From Chitinophaga pinensis (GTDB lineage: Bacteria > Bacteroidota > Bacteroidia > Chitinophagales > CAIOSU01): a stretch of 64,000 nt of DNA. A program made the translations under genes and the position numbers. How positions within the stretch are numbered: position 1 is the stretch's first letter; the number at the start of each line of letters is the position of its first letter. This document shows positions 24,958-33,077 of this stretch, piece by piece. Below the pieces are notes generated by a model. The model saw only the letters and a list, made by a program, of their open reading frames with translations. It had not been told where the DNA came from and searched no databases. The DNA lies in NCBI GenBank assembly GCA_945901065.1, contig CAMDKI010000002.1:248001-312000 (forward strand), in the 5' to 3' direction.

Positions 24958-25389
24958 CTAGTAGGTTAATACTTGTTCGGTTAGATAATCTTTGCCCGCT
25001 GCGGTAAAGTTTACTTTTATGCGCCATAAACCAAATGGTTTGTCTTTCATTGATAATATCAACGGTTCGCCAACGGCCAAACTAAAAGTTTCATGCACAT
25101 CTTGCTCACTATCTGAAGGGCGATAAAGCCAAACTTTACCCGTAATAGCCTCCTGAACCGGAAAGGTAACCGTTATTTGTTCCGCTTCTCTCATAGGCTC
25201 CACCAGTGGCTTTCGGCCGCTTTCTAAGGTTAGTTCTCGCTGGTTTATTTCGTCTTGGTAGGTCAAAGTTTGAGTATAATAATCAGGCGTAACCAAGCTT
25301 ACATCCTCTTGCATAGCTTTGTATACCATAAACATGATTAAGCAGGCAAAAGCACCGTAAAGTATTGCTATTTTATGTCCCCAGTTCAT
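24958..25389 (-). CDS. ccoH: CcoH/FixH-like cbb3 oxidase assembly protein
   Basis: The 143-aa protein has a single N-terminal membrane helix (KIAILYGAFACLIMFMVYKAM, ~5-25) and a FixH-type periplasmic domain (DVSLVTPDYYTQTLTYQDEINQRELTLESG). The D-YYxxxLxYQxxI segment is the best family mark. CcoH is needed for stable cbb3 assembly in proteobacteria. It lies 37 nt after ccoG, within the assembly gene run. The C-terminal half is a strand-rich domain (LWRIKVNFTAAGKDYLTEQVL), also seen in FixH. Translation starts at ATG 25389. Confidence 0.87.
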   Translation of the reverse strand: MNWGHKIAILYGAFACLIMFMVYKAMQEDVSLVTPDYYTQTLTYQDEINQRELTLESGRKPLVEPMREAEQITVTFPVQEAITGKVWLYRPSDSEQDVHETFSLAVGEPLILSMKDKPFGLWRIKVNFTAAGKDYLTEQVLTY

Positions 25390-25426
25390 AGTAAATTGTT
25401 TTTGATATGCTTACTATTATTTTAAG

Positions 25427-26824
25427 TTAGTGTTTGCCAGCAGGCCCGAGAAAACCAGTTTTTACGCTTCCTACCTTTTTGTTGCCATTCATCAAATTGA
25501 TTCGAATGTTGGTTTTAATGCCATCTAGTTCTTTGGGGTTCATATCCAAAAAGAAACTAGACTCAGCCATACCACCAGACGGTACTGTTAGGATACTGTC
25601 TTTGCCAATTAACCTCACTGTTGCATGTTCACTAGGCGACAAAGCAATGCGCATCGTATCAAAGGTTTTATTGATGATTTTTACTTGATAAAGATTGCTC
25701 ACCCGGCCATCATCCAACTTTTGAAACAAGGTACCTGGTGTGCGCAACACTGTGGCCTCAACATCGCTCCTTAAAAACAACAACGTGACCATTACCCCAA
25801 CTAACAGCACCAATACGCCAGTGTACGCCTTCATGCGGGTAGTAAAGTTAAATCCACGTTTCTCGGTAATGCTATTCTCCGATGCATAACGGATAAGATC
25901 CAAAGGCTTGTGTACCCTTTCCATTACCTCATTACAAGCATCAATGCAAGCGGTGCAATTCACGCACTCCATTTGTGTACCGTTTCTTATATCAATACCC
26001 GTAGGGCATACCCGCACACAAAGACCGCAATCAACACAATCGCCAAGGTCGCTATTATCGGTGTCTTTTTTGATTTTACCTCTAGGCTCGCCGCGTACAT
26101 GGTCGTATGCCACAATCATGCTATCGTTATCCAACAACACCCCTTGCAATCGGCCATAAGGACAAAAAGTAGTGCACATTTGCTCTCTAAACCTGGCATA
26201 TACCCCATAGAAAACGAATGTACCAGCAATCATGGCTATAAAGCCCCCTTGCTGCTTCAAAGGCGAGGTGCTTACCAAATTCCACAAACTATCAACACCA
26301 ATAAGCCAAGCAATAACGGTATGCGAAATAATAAAGGCTATTACTAGAAAAAAGCTATGCTTGCCAATACGTTTTATGGTTTTCTCCTTGTTCCAAGGGG
26401 CGGCATTAAGCTTGCGCTGAGCGCTTGCATCACCTTCTATCCAATACTCTATTTTCCTGAATACCATTTCCATGAATATGGTTTGGGGGCAAACCCAACC
26501 ACAAAACACACGCCCATATACTACCGTAAACAATATGATAAATACAAAGAACGTAATCATGGCCAACCCGAAGAGGTAAAAATCTTGAGGCCAAAACACC
26601 GCACCGAACAAGATAAACTTCCTATCGAACACATCGAGCAAAAACAATGGATGGTCGTGTATTTTTATCCAAGGGACAAAAATAAGGAAGGCCAAAAGAC
26701 CAAAGCTTACCCAAGTGCGGTAGTTGTAATACTTACCCGAAGGTTTGGTAGGATATAACCATATTCTATCTCCCGCTTCATCAACAGTTGCTAATGAGTC
26801 CCTAAATTCCTCGTGATAATCCAT
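25427..26824 (-). CDS. ccoG: CcoG/FixG (RdxA) 4Fe-4S membrane protein
   Basis: The 465-aa protein has five N-terminal and one later membrane helices. The polyferredoxin-type region YGRVFCGWVCPQTIFMEMVFRKIEYWIEG (~104-132) leads to two 4Fe-4S clusters: CVDCGLCVRVCPTGIDIR and CVNCTACIDACNEV (~260-300). A C-terminal Ig-like IG-FixG domain (~345-465) follows. CcoG reduces Cu(II) for cbb3 oxidase assembly in Rhodobacter. The gene starts 9 nt after ccoP ends. Length and motifs are complete. Confidence 0.94.
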   Translation of the reverse strand: MDYHEEFRDSLATVDEAGDRIWLYPTKPSGKYYNYRTWVSFGLLAFLIFVPWIKIHDHPLFLLDVFDRKFILFGAVFWPQDFYLFGLAMITFFVFIILFTVVYGRVFCGWVCPQTIFMEMVFRKIEYWIEGDASAQRKLNAAPWNKEKTIKRIGKHSFFLVIAFIISHTVIAWLIGVDSLWNLVSTSPLKQQGGFIAMIAGTFVFYGVYARFREQMCTTFCPYGRLQGVLLDNDSMIVAYDHVRGEPRGKIKKDTDNSDLGDCVDCGLCVRVCPTGIDIRNGTQMECVNCTACIDACNEVMERVHKPLDLIRYASENSITEKRGFNFTTRMKAYTGVLVLLVGVMVTLLFLRSDVEATVLRTPGTLFQKLDDGRVSNLYQVKIINKTFDTMRIALSPSEHATVRLIGKDSILTVPSGGMAESSFFLDMNPKELDGIKTNIRINLMNGNKKVGSVKTGFLGPAGKH

Positions 26825-26833
26825 AACTCGTTA

Positions 26834-27802
26834 CTATTGTACTGTGGTATCCACTGCAATTGCAGTAATACTATCTACTGGCGCAACAGCAGTTGTATCA
26901 CTTACCCCAGTTTCCTCCCAAAGTGTGCCTTGTGCCTCTTTCTGGTTAGGTGGGTTGGTGCCTTGCATGGTCAAAATATAGCTCGCTACATCTTGCATAT
27001 CCTTAGCACCCATTTGGTCCTTCCACGATATCATGCCTTTTGCAGGCACACCATACTTAATGGTGGTAAACAAGTTTTTGATACTACCGCCGTGTATCCA
27101 AAATTTGTCGGTAAAGTTAGGTCCTACCCCACCCTCGCCTGATTGGCCATGACAGGCTGCACAATAAGAAATAAATATTTGCTTACCATTGGTTAAACTG
27201 CTACCATCACTCAATAGTGTAACGTTGTTCTCGTTTACCAAGTTAGCCATCTTAGCTAGGTAGGTATCTTTTTGCTCTTGTGCTATGGCCATGTCTTGCT
27301 CGTACTCGGCAAACTGGCTGCGATCGGTGCCAGATAGTTGGAAGTAGAAGAAATATACAAAACCGAACACTATAGTCATGTAAAACATGGCGGTCCACCA
27401 AGGTGGTAAGTGGTTATCAAGCTCTTTTATACCATCATAGTCATGGTCGAGCATTATATCCTCTTCTTGCTCAATTGGCACAGCATCTGTAAGCGTTTTA
27501 GAGATATTACCCCAATCAAAAAAATTCGAAAATGGAATAAATTCTACATCCCTTAAATGCTCCTGTTGCTCTTGAGTCATTGTTGCTTTGGTCATCGATA
27601 CCAGCATGCTGGATAAGTAGAACACCGCAAACAGCATAATTAACATAACCGTAGCAAAAAGCCCGATAAGTATTTCAGTTTGGTGCGTATCCATAAAGCT
27701 GGGTAGCGGCTGCGCGGGAGCAGTAGTTTGGGCAAAGGCAGGTACTGTCATTGCTATGATAAATATTACCGCAGCTATGTGTTTTAACATCTTACTTTTC
27801 AT
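26834..27802 (-). CDS. ccoP: cbb3 oxidase subunit III, mono-heme CcoP
   Basis: The 322-aa product starts with an N-terminal hydrophobic leader. It has two further membrane segments (~45-66 and ~135-156) and the CcoP marker HDYDGIKELDNHLPPWWTAMFYMTIVFGFVYFFYF (~118-152). One heme c motif follows (ISYCAACHGQSGEGGVGPNF, ~215-234), with an axial Met in MISWKD. Proteobacterial CcoP carries two heme c domains; only one CxxCH is present here, the short form I associate with Bacteroidota. It passes electrons to CcoO. It overlaps ccoQ by four bases and precedes ccoG by 9 nt. Confidence 0.92.
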   Translation of the reverse strand: MKSKMLKHIAAVIFIIAMTVPAFAQTTAPAQPLPSFMDTHQTEILIGLFATVMLIMLFAVFYLSSMLVSMTKATMTQEQQEHLRDVEFIPFSNFFDWGNISKTLTDAVPIEQEEDIMLDHDYDGIKELDNHLPPWWTAMFYMTIVFGFVYFFYFQLSGTDRSQFAEYEQDMAIAQEQKDTYLAKMANLVNENNVTLLSDGSSLTNGKQIFISYCAACHGQSGEGGVGPNFTDKFWIHGGSIKNLFTTIKYGVPAKGMISWKDQMGAKDMQDVASYILTMQGTNPPNQKEAQGTLWEETGVSDTTAVAPVDSITAIAVDTTVQ

Positions 27803-27996
27803 TGCTGATGTTTTGAAGGGGTGGTAGTCAATGTTGCTTCTTCTTCAAGGGGCATAGTGCTCATATGAGCTACGTGGGCCTTATTGGCCGTTAACACATA
27901 AATCAATAAACCCAAAAAGAACAGAAAAAATATGGTGAAGGAGATGGTCGGGAATATGCCGATATTGTCCACACCGCGTAATATCTCTTTATACAT
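27799..27996 (-). CDS. ccoQ: CcoQ/FixQ-like small subunit
   Basis: The 65-aa protein has one membrane helix (IGIFPTISFTIFFLFFLGLLIYVLTA, ~12-37) and a hydrophilic tail. It sits exactly where ccoQ lies in cco operons, 3 nt after ccoNO and overlapping ccoP by four bases. CcoQ stabilises the CcoP-CcoNO interaction in proteobacteria. Sequence conservation in this family is low, so the call rests on size, topology and position. Confidence 0.85.
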   Translation of the reverse strand: MYKEILRGVDNIGIFPTISFTIFFLFFLGLLIYVLTANKAHVAHMSTMPLEEEATLTTTPSKHQQ

Positions 27997-27999
27997 GGC

Positions 28000-30138
28000 T
28001 TATTTATTAGTGCTTACAGGTTGCTGAATATCTTTTACCTTAATATCGGTACCCAGGCGCTGTAGGTAAGCTATTATGGCTATTATCTCACGGTCGGCCA
28101 TTACTTCTATGCCTTCTTTGTTAAGGCCAGCGGCTATGCTATCGGCTTGCGCGGTGAGGTTTACGTTTGCTATATCAGCAAAACCTGCTTCGTAAGGCAC
28201 ACCAAGCGTTTGCATACCTTCAATTTTGGCTTTGGTTGTGCTGGTGTCAAGCTTATCTTCCAACAACCATGGATAGGCTGGCATCAAAGAGCCAGGCGAC
28301 ATCAGTGGCGGACTCATCATATGGTAATAGTGCCAGCTATCAGGATATTTCTTGCCTTCACGAGCCAAATCTGGTCCAGTACGTTTTGAGCCCCAAAGGA
28401 ATGGGTGATCGTAAACAAACTCACCTGCTTTAGAATATTCTCCAAAACGTTCGGTTTCGCTACGGAACGGACGAATCATTTGGCTATGGCAACCTACACA
28501 TCCTTCGCGGATGTATATGTCGCGACCCTGTAGCTCAAGTGGCGTATATGGTTTTACCGATGAAATAGTAGGTATATTTGATTTGATAAGGTACGTGGGA
28601 ATAATCTCTATCATACCACCAATCAATATGGCTACCAGCGACAAGCCAGTGAATATTACAGGGCGCCGCTCCAACCAACGGTGCCAGTGGCCACCGCTAA
28701 TATGGGCTTTGGCCTCAAGGGCAGGTGCTTCAGCAGCTTCGTTAGGAACAAACACACCTTGTTTAGCCGTTTTAAATAGGTTGTAAACCATTATCAAAAC
28801 ACCACTTAGGTATAGCAAACCACCAAAAGCACGCATGGCATATAGTGGTTTTAGCTGGGTAACGGTCTCCAAAAAGTTAGGGTATTTTAAGAAACCTTCA
28901 GCGGTAAACTCTTTCCACATTAAGCTTTGGGTAAAACCAGCCCAATACATTGGTAGGGCATAGAAAAGAATACCCAAGGTACCCACCCAGAAGTGAATAT
29001 TGGCCAATTTGCGAGAGAATAATGAAGTGCCCCACATACGAGGTATTAGCCAATACAACACGCCAAAGGTTAAGAAACCGTTCCACCCAAGGCCACCAAC
29101 GTGCACGTGAGCTACAATCCAGTCAGTAAAGTGGCCGATAGCATTTACGTTTTTAAGCGATAGCATCGGGCCTTCGAAAGTAGCCATACCGTAGGCGGTA
29201 ACGGCTACTACCATGAATTTCAAAACAGGATCGACCCTTACTTTATCCCAGGCACCGCGCAAGGTAAGCAGGCCGTTGAGCATACCGCCCCAACTAGGCG
29301 CAATTAGCATTATCGAAAAAACAACACCCAACGACTGCGCCCAACTTGGCAAGGCAGTGTACAATAAATGGTGAGGGCCTGCCCAGATGTAAATAAATAT
29401 TAGAGCCCAGAAGTGAATGATGGATAAGCGATAAGAATAAACAGGGCGATTGGCCGCTTTAGGTAAGAAATAGTACATTAAACCCAAGTAAGGGGTAGTA
29501 AGGAAAAATGCTACCGCATTATGACCATACCACCATTGTACCAAAGCATCTTGAACGCCAGCATATACCGAGTAGCTTTTGAAAAGCGATACCGGCAGCT
29601 CAAACGAATTGACAATGTGCAGCACCGCAACCGTAACAAATGTGGCTATATAAAACCAAATGGCCACGTACATGTGCCGCTCTCTCCGTTTGATGATGGT
29701 ACCAATCATGTTTATGCCGAACACTACCCATATAAGCGCAATGGCTATATCAATTGGCCACTCCAACTCGGCATACTCTTTCGATGTGGTTAAGCCTAAG
29801 GGCAGGGTTATGGCTGCCGAAACTATAATAAGCTGCCAGCCCCAAAAATGTATCCAGCTGAGTGCATCGCTAAACATACGCGCCTTAAGCAAGCGCTGCA
29901 ATGAGTAGTAAACACCCATAAAAATACCGTTGCCCACAAAGGCAAAAATAACCGCATTGGTATGCAGCGGCCTTAAACGCCCGAAGGTAGTATAAGGCAA
30001 ATCAAAGTTGAGGGCGGGAATAAAGAGCTGGCATGCTATAAGCAGCCCCACCAACATGCCAACAACGCCCCAAATGGCTGTGGCAATAGCGAAGTACTTC
30101 ACTATTTTGTTGTCGTAAGAAAAACGTTCAATTGCCAT
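28000..30138 (-). CDS. ccoNO: Fused cbb3 oxidase subunits I and II (CcoN-CcoO)
   Basis: The 712-aa protein joins two subunits. Residues ~1-480 form CcoN, the 12-helix heme-copper catalytic core: LRPLHTNAVIFAFVGNG with a heme ligand, WWYGHNAVAFFLTTPYLG with Cu-ligand His, AGPHHLLYTALP and VAHVHVGGLGWNGF with heme ligands. After a linker, residues ~505-712 form CcoO, a membrane-anchored mono-heme cytochrome c (REGCVGCHSQMIRPFRSETERFGEYS). The enzyme reduces O2 to water at low oxygen tension and pumps protons. Fusion of these subunits is known in Bacteroidota. It heads ccoNO-Q-P-G-H-safE and has its own promoter with an FNR-like site. Confidence 0.95.
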   Translation of the reverse strand: MAIERFSYDNKIVKYFAIATAIWGVVGMLVGLLIACQLFIPALNFDLPYTTFGRLRPLHTNAVIFAFVGNGIFMGVYYSLQRLLKARMFSDALSWIHFWGWQLIIVSAAITLPLGLTTSKEYAELEWPIDIAIALIWVVFGINMIGTIIKRRERHMYVAIWFYIATFVTVAVLHIVNSFELPVSLFKSYSVYAGVQDALVQWWYGHNAVAFFLTTPYLGLMYYFLPKAANRPVYSYRLSIIHFWALIFIYIWAGPHHLLYTALPSWAQSLGVVFSIMLIAPSWGGMLNGLLTLRGAWDKVRVDPVLKFMVVAVTAYGMATFEGPMLSLKNVNAIGHFTDWIVAHVHVGGLGWNGFLTFGVLYWLIPRMWGTSLFSRKLANIHFWVGTLGILFYALPMYWAGFTQSLMWKEFTAEGFLKYPNFLETVTQLKPLYAMRAFGGLLYLSGVLIMVYNLFKTAKQGVFVPNEAAEAPALEAKAHISGGHWHRWLERRPVIFTGLSLVAILIGGMIEIIPTYLIKSNIPTISSVKPYTPLELQGRDIYIREGCVGCHSQMIRPFRSETERFGEYSKAGEFVYDHPFLWGSKRTGPDLAREGKKYPDSWHYYHMMSPPLMSPGSLMPAYPWLLEDKLDTSTTKAKIEGMQTLGVPYEAGFADIANVNLTAQADSIAAGLNKEGIEVMADREIIAIIAYLQRLGTDIKVKDIQQPVSTNK

Positions 30139-30167
30139 AAGAAAATGCTAGGAGTTAATAATAGTTA

Positions 30168-30175
30168 CAAAGTTA
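30168..30175 (-). promoter_or_regulatory. TAnnTTTG -7 box of ccoNO
   Basis: TAACTTTG on the minus strand matches exactly, 29 nt before ATG 30138. Its centre is 33 bp from the centre of the FNR-like palindrome, so that palindrome occupies the -33 region. Confidence 0.55.
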
Positions 30176-30197
30176 ATTTGGGGGTATTTCGTTAAAC

Positions 30198-30211
30198 ATG
30201 ACTGAAATCAG
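30198..30211 (-). promoter_or_regulatory. FNR/CRP-family-like operator before ccoNO
   Basis: Minus strand CTGAT-TTCA-GTCAT has the full TGAY-N4-RTCA core of an FNR box (TTGAY-N4-RTCAA), missing only the two outermost bases. It is placed where a class II activator would touch RNA polymerase. A related site precedes ccoI. Confidence 0.5.
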
Positions 30212-30325
30212 GTGAGGAGTAGACTTTTGTTTGCTGTAGGCTATACTTGGCGGTTTTGAGAGGCTGCCGACGCTACAAACGAAGCCCACTGAACTTTACA
30301 ATGCGCGTAGAACCTTCCAGTTGTT

Positions 30326-30514
30326 TTACAGCTTCTTCTCTTCCGAGGCTTTTGAGCCTTTGCCTTTAGCAGGAGCATTGTTATCAAACAACATTCTTAG
30401 CTGCGGGGTGCTAGTATCGTCAAACTGTCCGTTGCGCATACTGAGCATAAAAGCAACCAAAAAGGCCAATGCCAACAGCATGCTAAAAGCGATGAGAACC
30501 ATAATAACTGACAT
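30326..30514 (-). CDS. ccoS: CcoS, cbb3 oxidase maturation protein
   Basis: The 62-aa protein has one N-terminal membrane helix (MSVIMVLIAFSMLLALAFLVAFMLSM) and the CcoS hallmark NGQFDDTSTPQLRMLFDNN (the DD-x3-P-x2-RMLFDD-type motif). CcoS is needed to insert heme and copper into CcoN. It starts 3 nt after ccoI ends, so the two assembly genes form one unit upstream of ccoNO. The hydrophilic tail ends in a lysine-rich patch. Confidence 0.92.
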   Translation of the reverse strand: MSVIMVLIAFSMLLALAFLVAFMLSMRNGQFDDTSTPQLRMLFDNNAPAKGKGSKASEEKKL

Positions 30515-30517
30515 AGC

Positions 30518-32980
30518 TTAAGATTTAATGGTGATGCCACGTTTACGGGCCATAATATTGGTTGCTAAGGTTACTGCTAACACTACGCTAATACTACTAA
30601 GCGGCATTAATATTGCTGCAATCAAAGGTGTTAGCAAGCCCGCTACCGCTATACTAATACCGGTAACATTGTATGCCAATGATATGACCAAACAAGACCT
30701 TATAATGGTAATGTTATCCTTACTGAACTGTAAAAACTGGGGTAGCTTGTTAATGTGCTGTGCATGAAGCATGCCATCGCTAGCCGGAAAAAACTGGTTT
30801 ATGTTATCGGCTACCGCTATGCCCACCTCGCTTTGTTTCAGTGCTCCGGCATCGTTTAAGCCATCGCCCAGCATCAGTACATGATGCCCTTGCTGCTGTA
30901 TCACAGCCAAGTTGGCCATCTTATCGGCTGGCGATTGATTGAACAATAAGGTGCTGGTATTGCCCAATAAAGGCTTAAGCTTCTGCTCCTCAGCATCACT
31001 ATCACCGCTTAGCAAGGTAAGCTGGTATTGGCTGCTAAGTTGTTGCAATGTATGCTCAATACCTTCCCTGTATCGGTTGCTGAATAAAAATGAGCCAAAA
31101 AACTGCCCATTGATGGCTAAATATGACTTGGTACTGCCATTGGTTACTGGGTGCAGCACTGTAACCTGATAACGATGCAACAGATTGCGCGAACCTATAA
31201 TGAATTCAACTCCATTGGCTATTCCATAAATGCCTTCGCCGGGGTATTCTTTAAATTCTTCTACCAGTATATAAGGTTTTACAACATACGCCTTGGCTAT
31301 CGCCCGGCTCAAGGGATGTGCCGAGTTTTTTACAACTGCTGCTAGTGCGGCTGCATCAGCGTTTTCAATGGTTATGCCGTGATAAGAAACCTCGCTATCG
31401 TCATTTACAGTAAGCGTGCCTGTTTTGTCGAGCACTATATTATCTACAGTGGCCATTTTTTCTATTACCGTGCCGTTTTTGAGATAGAGGCCTGCTTTGG
31501 CCAAAAGGCGTAAGCTATTGCCGTAGGTAAAAGGTGCAGTTAGTGCCAAGGCACAGGGGCAAGCTACTATAAGTATGGTGGCAAATACGTAAAGGGCAGT
31601 GTGCAAACCAGCCGCTACCCACCAACCCACTAAAGAGAGCGTGGCGATGGCCAAGACTACAAAGGTAAAATTGCGGCTGATTCGGTCAATCAGTACACTA
31701 AAGCGTTCTTCGTCTTTTTTACGGAAAATGTCGCGGTTCCAAAGGCTAGTAAGGTGGCTATTGCTTACTGCTTTTTGCACTTGTACGGTTATTTCGCCAC
31801 CAGTTTGTTTACCACCAGCATATAGCAAGTCGCCAATATTTGCGCGCACGGGCATGGCCTCGCCCGTAACAAAGCTATAATCTACCGTGGCATTACCCAT
31901 CAATAGCAAACTATCGGCAGGTATCAAATCTTGGTTTCTAATAAACAGAATGTCGCCCGGTACAACTTGCTCAATAGGCACATTTTCTTCACCCGTTTCG
32001 GTTTTGCGCTTCACAGCCAATGGAAAGAAGGAGCGGTAATCCCTATCAAATGAAAGAAAATCGTAAGTGCGCTGTTGAAACCATTTGCCGATGAGCAAGA
32101 AAAATATCAAACCTGCCATCGAATCTAAATAGCCGCTACCTAGTTGGCTCACTATTTCCCAAATGCTCCAGGTAAACAACGCTATAATGCCAATAGCTAT
32201 GGGCACATCAATATTTACTTGTCGGTTTACAATTGCTTTCCAACCGGCCTTCAAATAATCAAATCCGCCAAAAAACAATACCGGTAAGGAAAGAATAATA
32301 TTGAGCAACGAAAACAGCCTGTTAGCAGATTCTTCAGGTGCATCCCAAAGCGATAGGTATTCTGGAAAGCTAAATAGCATGATGTTGCCAAAGCAAAACC
32401 CAGTAATGCCAATTTGCATTACCAATCGCCTATTTACGTTGTTGGCAGCTTTACTGCCCGATTGGTCGGCCTCGGTGCGGATATCGGGCGGATAACCCAA
32501 CTTGTCGAGCAATTCTGCAATTTGCCTTAAGCTTACCTCTTGCGATTTATAAAGTAACGTGATTTTCTTAGCACCAAAATCGACTTGGCTAACAGTAATG
32601 GCCGGATTGATTTTGTACAATTGCTCCAACAACCAAATACACGAACTGCAATGTATCTCCGGCAAATGGAAACTTACCCGAGCCTTTTCGGCATCTTGGT
32701 ATTCCAGTATTTGTTGAGCAATTTCGGGCAAATCGAGGTGGCTGTAATCGCCAGTTCGGGCATTTATGCGAGTTGCCCCTGGCTTTTGGTCGATGCTATA
32801 AAACTCGCAAAGCTCGTTCGACGAAAGTATTTGATACACTGTTTCGCAACCCTGGCAGCAGAAGTATTTTTCTTGATATGCGAAGTTATGGTCGGGGCAA
32901 TCATTGCCGCAGTGCGCACAAACTGTAAGCCCCCCAACTAATACATTTTTTTCAACCTTTGTAGCAACCACTATGCCCAT
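30518..32980 (-). CDS. ccoI: CcoI/FixI copper-translocating P1B-type ATPase
   Basis: The 820-aa product starts at ATG 32980; the track start is a GTG 30 nt upstream. It opens with a Cys-rich metal-binding segment of the CcoI type (CAHCGNDCPDH...FCCQGCETVY, ~20-45) and an HMA domain with IHCSSCIWLLEQL (~92-104). Membrane helices follow, with the ion-path motif ACPCALALTAP (~472-482), the phosphorylation site DKTGTLT (~517-523) and the GDGLNDAGAL hinge. FixI/CcoI exports copper for the cbb3 active site. It is followed after 3 nt by ccoS, and a near-perfect FNR box lies about 70 nt upstream. Confidence 0.94.
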   Translation of the reverse strand: MGIVVATKVEKNVLVGGLTVCAHCGNDCPDHNFAYQEKYFCCQGCETVYQILSSNELCEFYSIDQKPGATRINARTGDYSHLDLPEIAQQILEYQDAEKARVSFHLPEIHCSSCIWLLEQLYKINPAITVSQVDFGAKKITLLYKSQEVSLRQIAELLDKLGYPPDIRTEADQSGSKAANNVNRRLVMQIGITGFCFGNIMLFSFPEYLSLWDAPEESANRLFSLLNIILSLPVLFFGGFDYLKAGWKAIVNRQVNIDVPIAIGIIALFTWSIWEIVSQLGSGYLDSMAGLIFFLLIGKWFQQRTYDFLSFDRDYRSFFPLAVKRKTETGEENVPIEQVVPGDILFIRNQDLIPADSLLLMGNATVDYSFVTGEAMPVRANIGDLLYAGGKQTGGEITVQVQKAVSNSHLTSLWNRDIFRKKDEERFSVLIDRISRNFTFVVLAIATLSLVGWWVAAGLHTALYVFATILIVACPCALALTAPFTYGNSLRLLAKAGLYLKNGTVIEKMATVDNIVLDKTGTLTVNDDSEVSYHGITIENADAAALAAVVKNSAHPLSRAIAKAYVVKPYILVEEFKEYPGEGIYGIANGVEFIIGSRNLLHRYQVTVLHPVTNGSTKSYLAINGQFFGSFLFSNRYREGIEHTLQQLSSQYQLTLLSGDSDAEEQKLKPLLGNTSTLLFNQSPADKMANLAVIQQQGHHVLMLGDGLNDAGALKQSEVGIAVADNINQFFPASDGMLHAQHINKLPQFLQFSKDNITIIRSCLVISLAYNVTGISIAVAGLLTPLIAAILMPLSSISVVLAVTLATNIMARKRGITIKS

Positions 32981-33050
32981 ATTGAGAATATAATGGGACA
33001 AAGATGTCACAAACTAGTACCCTATATTATGACTAGTGTTTGAGGAAATA

Positions 33051-33064
33051 TTGACTTTAGTCAG
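33051..33064 (-). promoter_or_regulatory. FNR/CRP-family-like operator before ccoI
   Basis: Plus strand TTGAC-TTTA-GTCAG (minus CTGAC-TAAA-GTCAA) matches TTGAY-N4-RTCAA at all but one outer base. It lies about 70 nt before the ccoI ATG. Confidence 0.6.
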
Positions 33065-33077
33065 CTATACACAATTA

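Noticed and set aside
30139-30325. Structured RNA between ccoNO and ccoS
   Set aside because: Short complementary pieces (GTTTGCTGTAG / CTACAAAC) are visible but no consistent fold; the region is explained better by the promoter and FNR-like site.
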